A stretch of DNA of 45,826 bases from Russula earlei (lineage: Eukaryota; Basidiomycota; Agaricomycetes; Russulales; Russulaceae): positions 1 through 45,826 of the forward strand of contig JAGFNK010000422.1 in NCBI GenBank assembly GCA_025769875.1, read 5' to 3'. Of the stretch, positions 1 through 11,230 are shown one piece after another. How positions within the stretch are numbered: position 1 is the stretch's first letter; each line of letters opens with the position of its first letter. The notes below the pieces were generated by a model. It saw only the letters and a list, made by a program, of their open reading frames with translations, did no database searches and was not told the DNA's origin. Both the position numbers and the translations under genes were made by a program.

Positions 1-63
1 GCTGGGTTTCCTCCTATAAGGAAGGGTCCTTCAAGGGCCCTCTACGGAGGAATGGTCATGACA
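1..63 (+). repeat. 3' tail of LTR-B copy
   Basis: This segment matches the last 63 bases of the complete solo LTR at 1367-2327, including the CCTCCTATAAGGAAGGGTCC core and the CATGACA terminus. The window therefore opens inside a second-family LTR. What follows (64 onward) resembles neither LTR family. Confidence 0.8.
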
Positions 64-580
64 CTTACCATACCTTACTCTACCCCTCCATTTCAACCCC
101 CTAAACCCTCATGGGCTCGAAGCAAACGTGCTTCAAAATGCTGGCCTGCACCGACATGTACTACTGGCCAAAGGAAGGCTGCCCAAAAAAAACTGTGGAA
201 ATGAAAGTGACAGCTCAGGCACTCCCACTGACCAAAGCGATCAAAAACACGAGCTCAGGCTTCCAAGACATCCCTTCCTGCTATTGATGATGATGGGGGG
301 AAGAGTCCTATGCCTATCTAAATGCAGAAGCCTTGAGAACTCACTAAGACATGCAAAATTGTCACAAAGGTGCACAGCCTCGATGTCGACTCACCCACAC
401 GCTATATGGCTGGCGTTAATCACTTACAAGAGTACATATGTGCATATTCCTTTCGTTGCCATCTCCTCTTCATCCTCCATATCAATCATCATCGCTGCCA
501 GCACACCACCCTTGCCCTCATCAACTGCCTCATGCCCCACCCTCAACGCCCCTGCCTCACCATGCACTGACGAGTCCCAA
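64..580. other. unassigned flank left of the gypsy element
   Basis: No recognised gene. A 58-codon plus-strand ORF at 111-287 has several cysteines but no family I know. On the minus strand, about 575-427 reads as an acidic open stretch ending in a GTAAGT-like donor, which could be an exon fragment cut by the element boundary at 581. Both are weak. Confidence 0.3.
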
Positions 581-846
581 TGTTTAACGAACCAAGGCCA
601 AGTCCTGGCCGTAGATTGTCCTATTTTACTCAAGAGAGACCTCTCTCACTTTGCATTGCCGACTCCCTTCCATTTTCTGGGCTATCCCTCCTGCGGTACA
701 AGATATTGCTATTGCAAAAGCACTATAACACGACCAGGCACCCGTTTCCTAATCGGGTAATCATCGCGTGGCAGCCACATGGCCACCCAGCCACCAAGGA
801 CCCGAAACAGCGGCACAAACTCTTAGAAACTGTTGCATAAATCATC

Positions 847-947
847 TGATGTCATCAAGGCTCCAATGACATCATGGCTGACTGAGCGACTCCACAGTGA
901 CCTCATAGGCTCACTAAGCGCTCCACAGTGACATCATAATGATGTCA
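847..947. promoter_or_regulatory. cluster of CRE/ATF-like near-palindromes in LTR-A U3
   Basis: TGATGTCA (847-854, 940-947) and TGACATCA (867-874, 929-936) are one base from the bZIP palindrome TGACGTCA. In the inverted LTR-A at 7634-8462 two of the equivalent sites are the perfect palindrome (8098-8105 and 8191-8198). The position upstream of the TATA box fits U3 enhancer sites. Binding is inferred. Confidence 0.45.
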
Positions 948-1083
948 TCGCTCCACAATGATCAGTAATGCACTCAGTAAGCCTGAAACTTGACACAAGC
1001 AAGTTTATGCCTCTGTAGCCCTATTGGATGGTACCAAAGAGTCTAGAATAGTCCCAGTTCTTTGTAATCGACCCTGTACATTG

Positions 1084-1090
1084 TATATAA
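1084..1090 (+). promoter_or_regulatory. TATA box of left LTR-A
   Basis: TATATAA is followed by GCCCC. The same context is conserved at about 11733 in the right LTR and on the minus strand at about 7954-7961 in the inverted solo LTR, marking the U3/R promoter. Confidence 0.65.
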
Positions 1091-1366
1091 GCCCCAATGA
1101 AGCATGGCAGTCGTCAGACTGTCCATTTGTGATACTCTCATCCTCCTGGGTACTCCCCTGCGACCGCTCAGTTTAAAGTCTACTCTTGTCTTCAAGGTAC
1201 TCTTCAACGACCGCCTTGTTTAAAGCCCCCTCGCTACACTGGCCTCTAGCCTTCGCCTTTGTCTCTTGCAACATCTACCAGTCCCCATCTGGTACCTCCT
1301 CGTCGTTTGGCTTGTCCTCCTGTTCAACGCCGCCTTCGCCGCGTACCATCTGTTCCGACCCTTGCC

Positions 1367-2327
1367 TGTCAAGACTCACTGTTGAACTATCCAGTTCAAG
1401 AGCGAGGGATAAGCTCGAAGACGAGTCGATAGATGTCCAAGATGGCGTGGGCAAGGAGTAGAATCCAAAGTAGTAACAAATACCAAAGAGGTACTGTTAC
1501 TGTGAGAGTAGAACAATCACGCAGGGAAGAGGCCAGAGTGGTCACAAGGGGACGGTCCTTAAAGGAGTATCCCAGGGATGGAGAGTGCCGTAAACAAATG
1601 GACAGTCTGAGGACTGTCCGCTACTTTATTGAGCGCTTATATACTACAAGAGAACTGCTAAATAGGGAACAAGTCATAACCTTGTTATCAAGCACAATAG
1701 AGTGATGAGTAAGAAGCCGGAGGATGCTTACTGAGCATGCTCGGTCATGCTCAGTAAGCTGCTGAGTAAGAAGACTCTTCTTGATGAGTAAGAGTTTCCA
1801 CTGTCCACGTGTTTACTACTTTTAGTGCACGTGTAAGCACCTGATTCATTTCTTGTTAGTTAGTTTAGGGCCGGTCATTTGAGGACTTGTAGTTTGGTTA
1901 GGGAATAGTGTCATCTTATAAGGCCCTTATATAGTTCTATTAGGGTCCTTAGAGTCGACCCTAATACTTCTATTAAGGTCCTTAGTATTGCCTTATAGTC
2001 GTTCTATAGTTATTAGAGTTGGTCTAATAACGTGTTGTAGGGCCTTTGATACTAGGTTAGTGCCTATTGTAGAGCTCCTAGGGTCGTTCCAAAGGGTCCT
2101 TAGGAAGGCCCTAATACTGTCTTTGTTGCTAGAAGGGTTGCCTTTAAGTGGGGCTTGCTGTATGTCGATTGTGCCGAGAATCGCTCGCGCAACAATGCGC
2201 GCGCGATATTGTGGACACCTCTACTCACCCCTTTTGCTCGTGTGAACAGGGTGACACCATAGAGACCAGGTTTCCTCCTATAAGGAAGGGTCCTTCAAGG
2301 GCCCTCTCCGGAGAATGGTTCATGACA
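1367..2327 (+). mobile_element. solo LTR-B (961 bp) inserted in left LTR-A
   Basis: It begins TGTCAAGACTCAC, ends GGTTCATGACA, and is flanked by the 5-bp duplication TTGCC (1362-1366 and 2328-2332). Joining the flanks recovers the LTR-A sequence seen intact at about 12010-12020. With no internal region present it is a solo LTR left by LTR-LTR recombination. No coding capacity is evident. Confidence 0.93.
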
Positions 2328-2423
2328 TTGCCCACCTGCTCCTGAGTCCTTAGTGATCAGCAGTACGTGTCTTGACATCTGGACAGTCTCTCATCATCCC
2401 TGCATTGACCAGCCAACGCTCAA

Positions 2424-3348
2424 GTGTCCACTCCTAACTCCCCCACCTTGGTTAACACCTCCTTGCACCTCCCTTCTCCTCAGCAACCTACCCCACGCAC
2501 TGCCCTTCGCATCCTCACTGAAGACATCAACCCGGTTGATACATCCTCGCCCCTCAGCCTCTTGTACTCCCCAACAGCCCCACCATCGTCTCCCAGCATT
2601 CCCCAGCCTATCCCAGGCGACTTTGTCCCTGTTGGCACTCCCCCTCCTGTGCAGAACGAGCAACAGCAAGCGGACCAACCTCCCTTGCCTGAAGGCTTCC
2701 TTGACCGTCCCCCTTGCACAGTATTTCGCTTCCATCCACACCAGTACTTCGTCCTCCCTACCACTAATCATCACCAGGAGCAGTGGCGTCCCCTCCATGA
2801 CTTGAATCATCAAGACTACCTTGGACGCATCCCTACCTCAGACCAGTTAGCTCGTCGTGCATTCACAGACACCTTCACTACCGCCTTTCGTGCATGCATC
2901 GTCCACACTTTTGTGGTAGAACCCTCCAACACTGCCCTTGCCACCCAGTACAATCTCACCCCCTTCGGCATCTGCTCCAATGTTGGGATATATGCCCCGG
3001 ATGCTGACTTTCCCCTTGGACGCATCGCATACATTTTTAACACCTCGTTATTTAGGAAACTACTTACCTTGCCTGCTATTTACCTGCCCTGCTTACGAGG
3101 GCTTGTTTTGCTTATCTATTGTACACGACTTCTTGGACGGACATCTCACTTTCACATATGGCTACTTACACTTCGAGGAGAACAGTAACTGCATGTCCCT
3201 ACGTCACTATTCAACTTATACAGTCAACACCATCTGCTTTAAACCCCAGCTACTTCACTTTTGCTTTACGCCTCGTATTCCCCCTAACCCTCTCGAAATA
3301 ATTGAGAGGTACCAGCTCGAAACCATAGATCTTGCGCACGGTTCTTAA
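2424..3348 (+). pseudogene. pre-gag ORF of the gypsy element, part 1
   Basis: An ATG-initiated frame starts 46 bp after the left LTR. Its first ~90 residues are rich in Pro, Ser and Thr; the rest looks like ordinary folded protein. The frame stops at 3188, but between about 3050 and 3110 the protein-like reading passes to another frame that runs to a stop at 3348, implying an indel or small intron. I recognise no family. Position and orientation make it part of the element rather than captured host DNA, since it sits between the LTR and gag. Confidence 0.5.
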
Positions 3349-3375
3349 AAGTAAGAACCATCCTTGTAACACTTC

Positions 3376-3392
3376 AATAAAGATTGAATAAA
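3376..3392 (+). terminator. two AATAAA hexamers between pre-gag frames
   Basis: AATAAA occurs at 3376-3381 and 3387-3392, shortly after the stop at 3348. This could be a polyadenylation signal for a short leader transcript or chance in AT-rich sequence. Confidence 0.25.
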
Positions 3393-4334
3393 CATTTCTT
3401 CTTTGCCTTGACTAAAGTGCCTCGAGAATACGCCTTAGAAGAAGATGAAGAAGAAGACGCTATCACCAGACACGTCTTAAACCTAAATCATTATCGAACT
3501 TGGACCTCTGTCGCATTCCCTGTCACCACTTTAACTAACTTACATGACGTACCGGAAATTGAACCACCTCACAAGGACTTTCCCCACCTTATTGTTAAAG
3601 AATTCCTTGGAGTCTTGCCTTTTGGACAACTCTTAAGCCATGATGAACACGCACTATATCTTGAAACCCTTAGTCGACTTCTACCTCCAGCACGACAACA
3701 ACTACTATATTGGCACCTTGCTCAAGCGAAGAACATCCAAGGACAGCCAGTTGACTACCAATCCTTACGCACCAGTGAATTAAACCTTTGGACCAGAGTC
3801 ATTCAACCATGCCACCACATCATTGTCCACTCTTTAAGGACCGGGTATCGCCTGTTTTATCTAGCTTGGACATACATCAGTTACTACCATCTTACTGTCC
3901 AGTTCTACCACCTACACCTCAACAGAATACAAAGGGAAAATCAATCTTACGTCCAACTTGCTGTTGTACCAGGAATACACAACACCTTTGATTGGGAGAC
4001 TAACTCTTGGCTATATGACGCAGACTACAATCAACCTTGGGCAATTACCAGCCCAGACGCCTCATATACTGGTCCCCCTGCGTACTATTCTGTCCCAGCA
4101 ATCCTAGAAGCCTCAAGTCTTGCCCCTCGACCCCTCACACCGATTCAGACCACTGTCCCAACTAGTCAAGAATGTTGGTCTGCCAGCACAGAAGATACTG
4201 AGTCAAATCCGTGGACAGCAAGGTGTAACTGCAAAACAGAGTATTGCACGTGCAACTTTCGACCAGATACACCTCCTACTCCTGACGGAATTACCTTGTG
4301 GACGCCAGGCGATTACCACCTCCCCATTCGATAA
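3381..4334 (+). pseudogene. pre-gag ORF of the gypsy element, part 2
   Basis: A 317-codon open frame without an early ATG, so it is more likely a continuation of the preceding frame than an independent gene. It has an acidic start (run of Glu and Asp), an aromatic-rich middle with many Trp, Tyr and His residues, and near its C-end a Cys cluster of the form CNCKTEYCTC. It overlaps the next frame by 37 bases. No homologous family is recognised. Confidence 0.5.
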
Positions 4335-4918
4335 ATCTGGCTCCTCGACACAGGAGACGCGCGTCATCCCAACGACCCCCTGAGAGAGAAACAGTTCCCA
4401 ACGCAAGAGGTTTTCTTGTTGAAAGACCATTACCTCCTACCCCTCCTGACGCCTACTTACCCTTGTTTACCAATCGTATTCCTACCCCTATTGTACCTAT
4501 CCAACCCTTTGCATCACCCCTTGTTGAATCCCCTGATAGTGCCGATCTTAGGAGTACTGATTTACACTGCTACCTACCAGAACAATCCTTCTTAGCATTA
4601 AACCTACCTACACGTTCAAGGAGAGAATTAATTGAATTCAAGAATTATTGTACCCAAGCTTGGCATCAACGACTGACACACTTTATAGTTTACAAGCACC
4701 CCACCAAGGAAATAAGTGACTTTGCCATCTCTCCAGCAGAATTTGAAGGATATCTGTGGAAAACCCGAGTAGTTCTAACACAAAGCAGCATTACTGAAGA
4801 ATACTCCCGAATCCAATTAAGAAAACATCAAGGAAGACCCGATACCATTCGACTAAAGCCAGCCTACACCATTGCATATCCTTGGAACAACGGCCATTGG
4901 ACTATAACAGTCGTCTAG
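4298..4918 (+). pseudogene. pre-gag ORF of the gypsy element, part 3
   Basis: The open frame starts without an ATG inside the end of part 2 and finishes at a TAG four bases before the gag ATG at 4923. It has a basic, Pro-rich start and then a region with conserved-looking Trp and aromatic residues. With parts 1 and 2 it probably represents one long ancestral ORF of about 800 codons broken by two or three frame changes. Function unknown; no envelope-like signal peptide or transmembrane segment is visible. Confidence 0.5.
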
Positions 4919-4922
4919 ATCT

Positions 4923-6432
4923 ATGAGCACTAGGAGAGACATCACTGACGAAGAAGAAAATCTAATCCCACTCCTATTTGAAAACCTCAGTTACGACACC
5001 CAAGATCACTGTTACCGAGGAAAATTTGCAGGCACACCTATTATCAACCACGGAAATCTTTCTGACACTTGGTTATACGAAGACGATAACGACGAAGTTA
5101 CCACCGAACAACTTAAAGCGGCAGCCCCAGGAGCAGAAAACGTTCAAGACTTCAACCCCTATAACTACACAGGCCTCTTCCTAGACAGACCAGTCAAGTG
5201 GAGCCGTTCTAGAAAACATTGGGTTTACTATAACAATCGAGAAGTCGATTTCACAGCCAGAACACCTCAAGAAGTTACCGCTATCCTAGGAACTGCTCAG
5301 AGCACTCGAAGCACCACTCCAGGACCTTCTACTCGGCGTAATACCCAACAACCTACTCCTCATACAACTAGCAACGTACCACAAGCAGTCCCTCGAACGC
5401 TCACTCCAACTAGAATCCAACTACAAGGTTCAGCCCCACCTATTGTTACAGCTACAACAACTCAGAATCCCACCATGTCAAGCAATCCACGCCTTGTCGG
5501 AACAGCACCAGAACCCTTTGACGGAAAGGCTGATAATGCAGAAGCCTTTTGGGCAGCTTTGGCCAATTATTACTACATCAATGGCGACTCCTTTACAGAT
5601 GAAAGCAAGAAAGTTGCCGCTGCACTAACCCACTTTAAAGTAGGAACACCCGCCGGAGCGTGGGCTAGAGAACAAACCACCAAGGCTATGGCTCGTACTG
5701 TAGCAGACTATGGGTCATGGGACGACTTCAAGAAAGCCTTTGCCGATCACTTTATCCCTGCAGAAGCAGAGTTAGGCCTCCGCTAATACCATGCACACCT
5801 ATTATCAAGGGAAACTACCATTTAATGAATGGTATCAGAAATGGTCGCACCACGCGTCACGAGCTACCACCGATGAAAGAACAAAGATGTACGCATTTAG
5901 GAAGAACATTAACCCGGCCTTACATCAGAAAATACTGGGAATCACACCAACACCAACTACACTTGCAGCCCTTGTCAAAGCAGCAAGAGAATTCGACAAC
6001 CTTTTCCACCTATACAACTCCACTGCTTTTCGAGGAGGACGCTCTGTGCGTGCTCGAGGATTGAACACTCAAGGATCAGATAATCCATTGGAAATTAACT
6101 TGTACCAAGGAGAGCCCAATGAACGACCCTGGGAATCCAGAAGTGAAAGGAAACCCCTCACAGATGCAGAGAAAGAATTTCGACGCAAGAACAATCTCTG
6201 TTATTATTGTGGAAAGAAGAATCATATGGCAAATCAATGCAGAGCAAAGAAAGCAGCTCAAGGACGCCAACGACAAGGTTCTCGCCCCCAAACAGTCAGA
6301 GCTACAACCATCCAAGATGAAAACATCGAACCTGCGCAAGAAGAGCCCGTTCCTGTTGCTTCACTAACGACTTGGAGAGAGACACTTGCAGACTCGATCC
6401 TCCGCCCAAGATCTGCTCCTATGGATTTTTAA
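4923..6432 (+). pseudogene. Gag polyprotein of the gypsy element (one frame break)
   Basis: The first frame (4923-5786) carries an acidic N-terminal region, a Ser/Thr/Pro linker and a typical retrotransposon gag core around EPFDGKADNAEAFWAAL. It ends at a stop at 5784-5786; the same protein resumes in another frame from 5791, a single-base break. The C-terminal part has a CCHC zinc knuckle (CYYCGKKNHMANQC, about 6199-6240) for RNA packaging. The gag stop at 6430-6432 follows five T residues in a 61-base overlap with pol, which is in the -1 frame. Confidence 0.85.
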
Positions 6433-7633
6433 TTGGACCCCCTTCTGCACCGAGGAGGGATGCGGTCCAAATCAGTACGATACAAAGAGAAATCAATTAC
6501 CCCAAAGTTTTTACCAAGAATATTCGCTCCCCTTCTATTGCCTTGAAAGTTACCTTAGTAGGGAAGACAAGCGGCAAAGAAATCGGTGCAAGAGCCCTGC
6601 TCGACAGTGGAGCAGAAGGAATGATAATCCATGAACGATTTGCACAAAGACACCACCTGCACCTTCGAACTATGATCAAACCCTTGCCAGCACAAAATGT
6701 AGACGGAACACAAAATGCCAATGGACTAATACGCTTTAGCACCATCCAAAGACTTCGCATTCAAGCGCACACAGGCGCCACTCATGATGAACAAGCAGAA
6801 TTCCTCGTCACGAACATTGGAGATCATGACATTATCTTAGGAACCAATTGGCTACGACACCACAACCCAGATATTGATTGGGCAAATGATACAATCACAC
6901 TGAAGAACTGCCCCCGAACTTGCCTTACCACACACCCAAGCATAACCATTGCATCTGCATCTGGAACGCGGAATTACCAAATACAAGCACTTACTTTCCC
7001 TGAAGAAGAAGAACCCGAGTTTACGGACATTGCTGCACTAATCTTCCCAGATACTGAAGGACCATTGAACCCATGTGTTGACGAACAAATCCATGATGCG
7101 TTTAGCCCAATAACAATCAACATAAGAGCCAAATCAACCACAGCTACCAAGTTAGCCAATGCGGAAACACCCCCTAAGACATTAAACGAACTTATCCCCG
7201 CCCAATTCTTGAAATGGCGAAAGGTTTTCGATGAACAAGCTTCTCAACGCCTTCCTGCTCACCAACCATGGGACCATGCAATCAATCTAAAACCAGGGAT
7301 CGCCCGACGCGATTCTGGCATTTATCGACTTACTCCCAAGGAACTACAAGCCCTAAAAGAATACTTAGACGAACATTTGAAGAGAGGCACAATCCGACCA
7401 TCAAAAGCAGCTGTTGCCAGCCCATTCTTCTTTGTAGAAAAGAAAGGAGGAAATCTACGACCAGTGCAAGACTACAGAGCCCTGAATACAGCAACTGTCA
7501 AAGACGCGTATCCACTACCCTTGATTCCTGAATTAATTGACAAACTCCAAGGAGCCCAATACTTTACCAAGTTTGACATACGATGGGGATACAACAACAT
7601 TCGCCTCAGAGAAGGCGATGAACACCTCGCAGC

Positions 7634-8462
7634 TGTCAAGACACGTACTGCTGATCCGTGTGGACTCAGGAGCAGGTGGGCAAGGGTCGGAACAGATGGT
7701 ACGCGGCGTAGGCGGCGTTGAACAAGAGGACGAGCCAAATGACTAAGATGTACCAGATGGGAACTGGTACGTGTAACTGGAGGCAGAGGCGAAGGTTAGA
7801 AGCCAGTGCAACGAGGAGGCTTTAAACAAGGCGGTCGTAGAGGAGTACCTTGGGAGCGAGGGGAGTCTTTAAACTGAGCGGTCGCGGGGGAGTACCCAGG
7901 AAGATGAGAGTATCACAAATGGACAGTCTCACGACTGCCATGCTTCATTGGGGCTTATATACAGTAGACAGGGTCGATTACAAAGCACTGGGACTATTCT
8001 AGACTCTTTGGTACCATCCAATAGGACTACAGAGGCATAAACTTGCTTATGCCAAGTTTCAGGCTTACTGAGCGCATTACTGATCATTGTGGAGCGATGA
8101 CGTCATTATGATGTCACTGTGGGGCGCTTAGTGAGCCTATGAGGTCACTGTGGAGTCGCTCAGTCAGCCATGATGTCATTGGAGCCTTGATGACGTCAGA
8201 TGATTTATGCAACAGTTTCTAAGAGTTTGTGCCGCTGTTTCGGGTCCATGGTGGCTGGGTGGCCATGTGGCTGCCACGCGATGATTACCCGATTAGGAAA
8301 CCGGTGCCTGGTCGTGTTAGAGTGCTTTTGCAATAGCAATATCTTGTACCACAGGAGGGATAGCCCAGAAAATGGAAGGGAGTCGGCAATGCAAAGTGAG
8401 GGTGGTCTTTCTTGAGTAAAATAGGACAATCCTTGGCCAGGACTTGGCCTTGGTTCGTAACA
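7634..8462 (-). mobile_element. inverted solo LTR-A inserted in the RT domain
   Basis: This is the reverse complement of LTR-A (829 bp), from TGTCAAGACACG to GTTCGTAACA on the plus strand. It is flanked by the perfect 5-bp duplication GCAGC (7629-7633 and 8463-8467). The RT reading frame is continuous across the deduced empty site. It is a later insertion of a sister element that then collapsed to a solo LTR. Of the three LTR-A copies it keeps the most CpG-containing TGACGTCA sites. Confidence 0.95.
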
Positions 8463-10761
8463 GCAGCATTCAAGACACCATTAGGACTCTTCGAACCATT
8501 GATAATGACATTCGGTCTCTGCAACGCCCCAGCCACTTTCCAACGCTTTATGAACACCATCCTAGCAAAATACATTGCCACTGAACGAGTGGTTGTTTAT
8601 CTAGATGATATACTAATCATGGCGCAAACCTTGAACGAACTAGACGACTGGACACATAAGGTCCTAAAAACACTCCAAGACCACGATTTATACTTGAAAC
8701 CAGAGAAATGTGCTTTCCGACAAACCTCTATTAGTTACCTAGGCATCAATATCTCCCAAGGACGAATATCCATGGACCAAGACAAGTTAATAGGCATTAC
8801 AAAGTGGCCTACTCCGACCAATGTTACGGAAGTACAAGCATTTCTAGGATTCTGCAACTTCTATCGACGATTTATCCACCAATACTCTCGAATAGCACGG
8901 CCCTTGTTTAACTTAACAAAGAAAGAAAACCCCTTCAAGTGGGAAGACGATGAAGAACAAGCATTTCAGAAACTAATCCAAGCATTCACAACGGCCCCAA
9001 TCCTCATGTTACCTAACCACACGAAACCCTTTCGACTCATCTGCGATGCAAGTGACTTTGCCGTCGGTGCAATCTTGGAACAACCCGATGAATTTAACAG
9101 ATATCACCCAGTAGCCTATTTTTCGAAATCCTTGGACCCCGCACAACGAAATTACATGATCTACGATAAAGAACTCCTTGCTATCGTCTTATCCCTCTGG
9201 CACTTCCGACACTACCTTGAAGGCGCTACACACCCCATTGATCTATGGACAGACCACAATAACTTGACATACTTCATGACAAAACAAAAACTCACGAGAC
9301 GACAAGCCCGATGGGCACTCCTCCTTAGCAATTTCGACTTCACCATCACCCACCACCCAGGAACTATGAACAAAGCAGACGGTCTGTCCAGGCGGCCAGA
9401 CTTTAAAGAGGGGATACAAAACGAAAATGATGGAAAGGTGCTCCTAGATGACAAATTTTTTAAAATTAGAGCAACACGCACCTCTGCTACAGAACCAATC
9501 GGCGACCAGGAACTTCGACAACAACTACGATCTAGCAAAGACTATGACCCAGAAGTATCTAACGCGTTAGCAATCATTATAAAGAATGGACCAAGGCGAC
9601 TATCCAAAGGCTTACAGGACTGGAACCTTGAAGATGGACTAATACTATTCAAAGGAAAAGTCTATATCCCAAACAACGACACCCTAAGAAAGAAAATTCT
9701 AAAACTACACCACGACTCCCTTGCCACTGGGCATCCTGGCCAATGGAAAACTTATGAACTAATCAGCCGAAACTATTGGTGGCCAGGAATGCTAACTTAT
9801 GTCAAAAGTTATGTAGATGGTTGCGCAATTTGCCAAAGTACCAAGAACCGTCCAAAGACAGAAACACCCCTTGTACCGATTACACCAGCTGGAGAAGTAT
9901 GGAAAAGCATTACTATGGACTTTATCACAGACCTACCGATTTCACAAGGCTTCGACAGCCTCCTAGTCGTGGTAGATCGATTCAGTAAAGCAATAATCAT
10001 TACCCCTTGCCACAAGACAATCACAGCAGACGAAACAGCGACACTAATCATGAACAACGTCTGGAGAAGAATAGGGCTCCCAACACAAATAATATCGGAC
10101 AGAGGCCCTCAGTTCGCAGCAAAAGTCACTCAAGAACTATGGAAGAAGTTAAATGTCAAAGTATCATTAAGCACAGCATATCACCCACAGACAGATGGAG
10201 AAACAGAACGAGTTAACCAAGAACTAGAACAATACCTACGAATATTTTGCAACCATCAAGCAGACAATTGGGCAGAACTAGTTCCCTTTATGGAGTTCGC
10301 ACATAATGCCAGACAACACAGTGCTACGAACAAACCCCCGTTTGAAGTCTGGTATGGCTTTAACCCAACATTTGCTCCGCCCCTTGCCTTTACATCAAAG
10401 TTCCCTTCGATCCAAGAAAGACTATCAAGATTAAACCAACTCAGAGAAGAAGTAGCTGCCTCCCTGAACCGAGCAACAGAAATCATGAAGCAATCAGGAC
10501 CTCAATCCTCCACATTTCGTTTTAAAGAAGGGGATCAAGTATGGCTGGAAGCCACGAATCTACGAACCACTCACCCAAAAGCAAAACTAGCCCCTCGACG
10601 CTATGGGCCATTCAAAGTCACCACTGCCTATCCAGTAAACGTTCGCCTCGAGTTACCAAAGTCTTGGAAGATACACCCAGTTTTTCACCACTCCCTGATT
10701 AAACCTTACAAAGAAACCATTGCCCATGGTCCTAACTTTTCAAACCCGCCACCAATATTAG

Positions 10762-10983
10762 GTCGAAGGTGAAGAACAATATGAAGTAGAACAGATCCTA
10801 AACTCTCGGCTCTCCCCAAACCGCAAAGGAATCCAATATCTAGTTAAATGGAAAGGGTATACGGTTGCAGAAAATACTTGGGAGCCAGCATCTAACCTAT
10901 CAAGAGCGCAATCACTTGTTAAAGACTTCCATCGGAAATATCCGAAGGCGCTTAGAACAATTCCCACCAGGAGTAACCCCTAA
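10762..10983 (+). pseudogene. chromodomain at the Pol C-terminus, out of frame
   Basis: This frame encodes a chromodomain: YEVEQIL start, then YLVKWKGY and NTWEP with the aromatic cage residues Tyr, Trp and Trp in place. Chromodomains on integrase steer chromoviruses to methylated-histone chromatin. The main pol frame stops at 10770-10772, so a one-base break near 10761 separates the domain from integrase in this copy. A further frame change near 10950 leads into a short acidic tail. Confidence 0.85.
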
Positions 10984-11012
10984 ACCAACAACTCTCATCA
11001 TGACCTCTGTCG

Positions 11013-11230
11013 ATGACTACCTTTATCCTTGTTACCAACGAACTTTTCAGAGAACTCCTGCGACCACATGCACCCAATCGACCACAGCCATCCCCAAAGC
11101 AAATCATAGAACAAGGGAGAACTCCCCACGAACAAACAGACTTCGACTTTTCATATGCAAACTACTCCACCTTCCAAAGAAACAAATCCCTACTGTTGCA
11201 GGAGCAACAAGTCTATAAAGAGGGGATGAA
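11013..11230 (+). other. element 3' region with polypurine tract
   Basis: Between the chromodomain and the right LTR there is an open frame of about 70 codons (from 11013) of unknown nature. It is followed by the purine-rich AAAGAGGGGATGAA (11217-11230) touching the LTR, the usual primer site for plus-strand DNA synthesis. Confidence 0.65.

Larger units (their letters stand above)
581..2377 (+). repeat. left LTR-A, split by a solo LTR-B
   Basis: The LTR starts TGTTTAACGAACC and ends TGTCTTGACA. Removing the inserted 1367-2327 element and one 5-bp duplication leaves about 831 bp, equal to the right LTR (830 bp). The 5' terminus has two extra bases compared with the right LTR. The copies also differ in a hypervariable patch near 1170-1195, just downstream of the likely transcription start. 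Confidence 0.9.
6372..10983 (+). pseudogene. Pol polyprotein of the gypsy element, interrupted
   Basis: Order seen: aspartic protease (LLDSGAEG, about 6597-6620), reverse transcriptase from about 7195, split at 7633 by an inverted solo LTR and resuming at 8468 with the catalytic YLDD box intact (about 8599), RNase H (CDASDFAVGAIL and the HNNLTYF region), integrase with its HHCC zinc region (about 9709-9845) and DDE core (TMDFITDLP, then SDRGPQF, then a Glu in the GETERVN region), and a chromodomain in another frame after 10761. The protease-integrase-chromodomain order marks a chromovirus. The insertion and frame breaks make this copy defective. Confidence 0.92.

Noticed and set aside
424..633. 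Minus-strand frame of 69 codons as a gene
   Set aside because: It crosses the boundary of the left LTR, so at most its upper part is a gene fragment.
2378..2400. tRNA primer binding site after the left LTR
   Set aside because: The sequence TCTGGACAGTCTC matches no common primer tRNA 3' end that I recognise.
2394..2813. Minus-strand frame opposite the pre-gag ORF
   Set aside because: Shadow of the plus-strand frame; composition reflects the complement of Pro-rich codons.
7634..8467. Open frame entering pol from 8412 as a true pol start
   Set aside because: The first codons lie in the inverted LTR; RT homology begins only at 8468.
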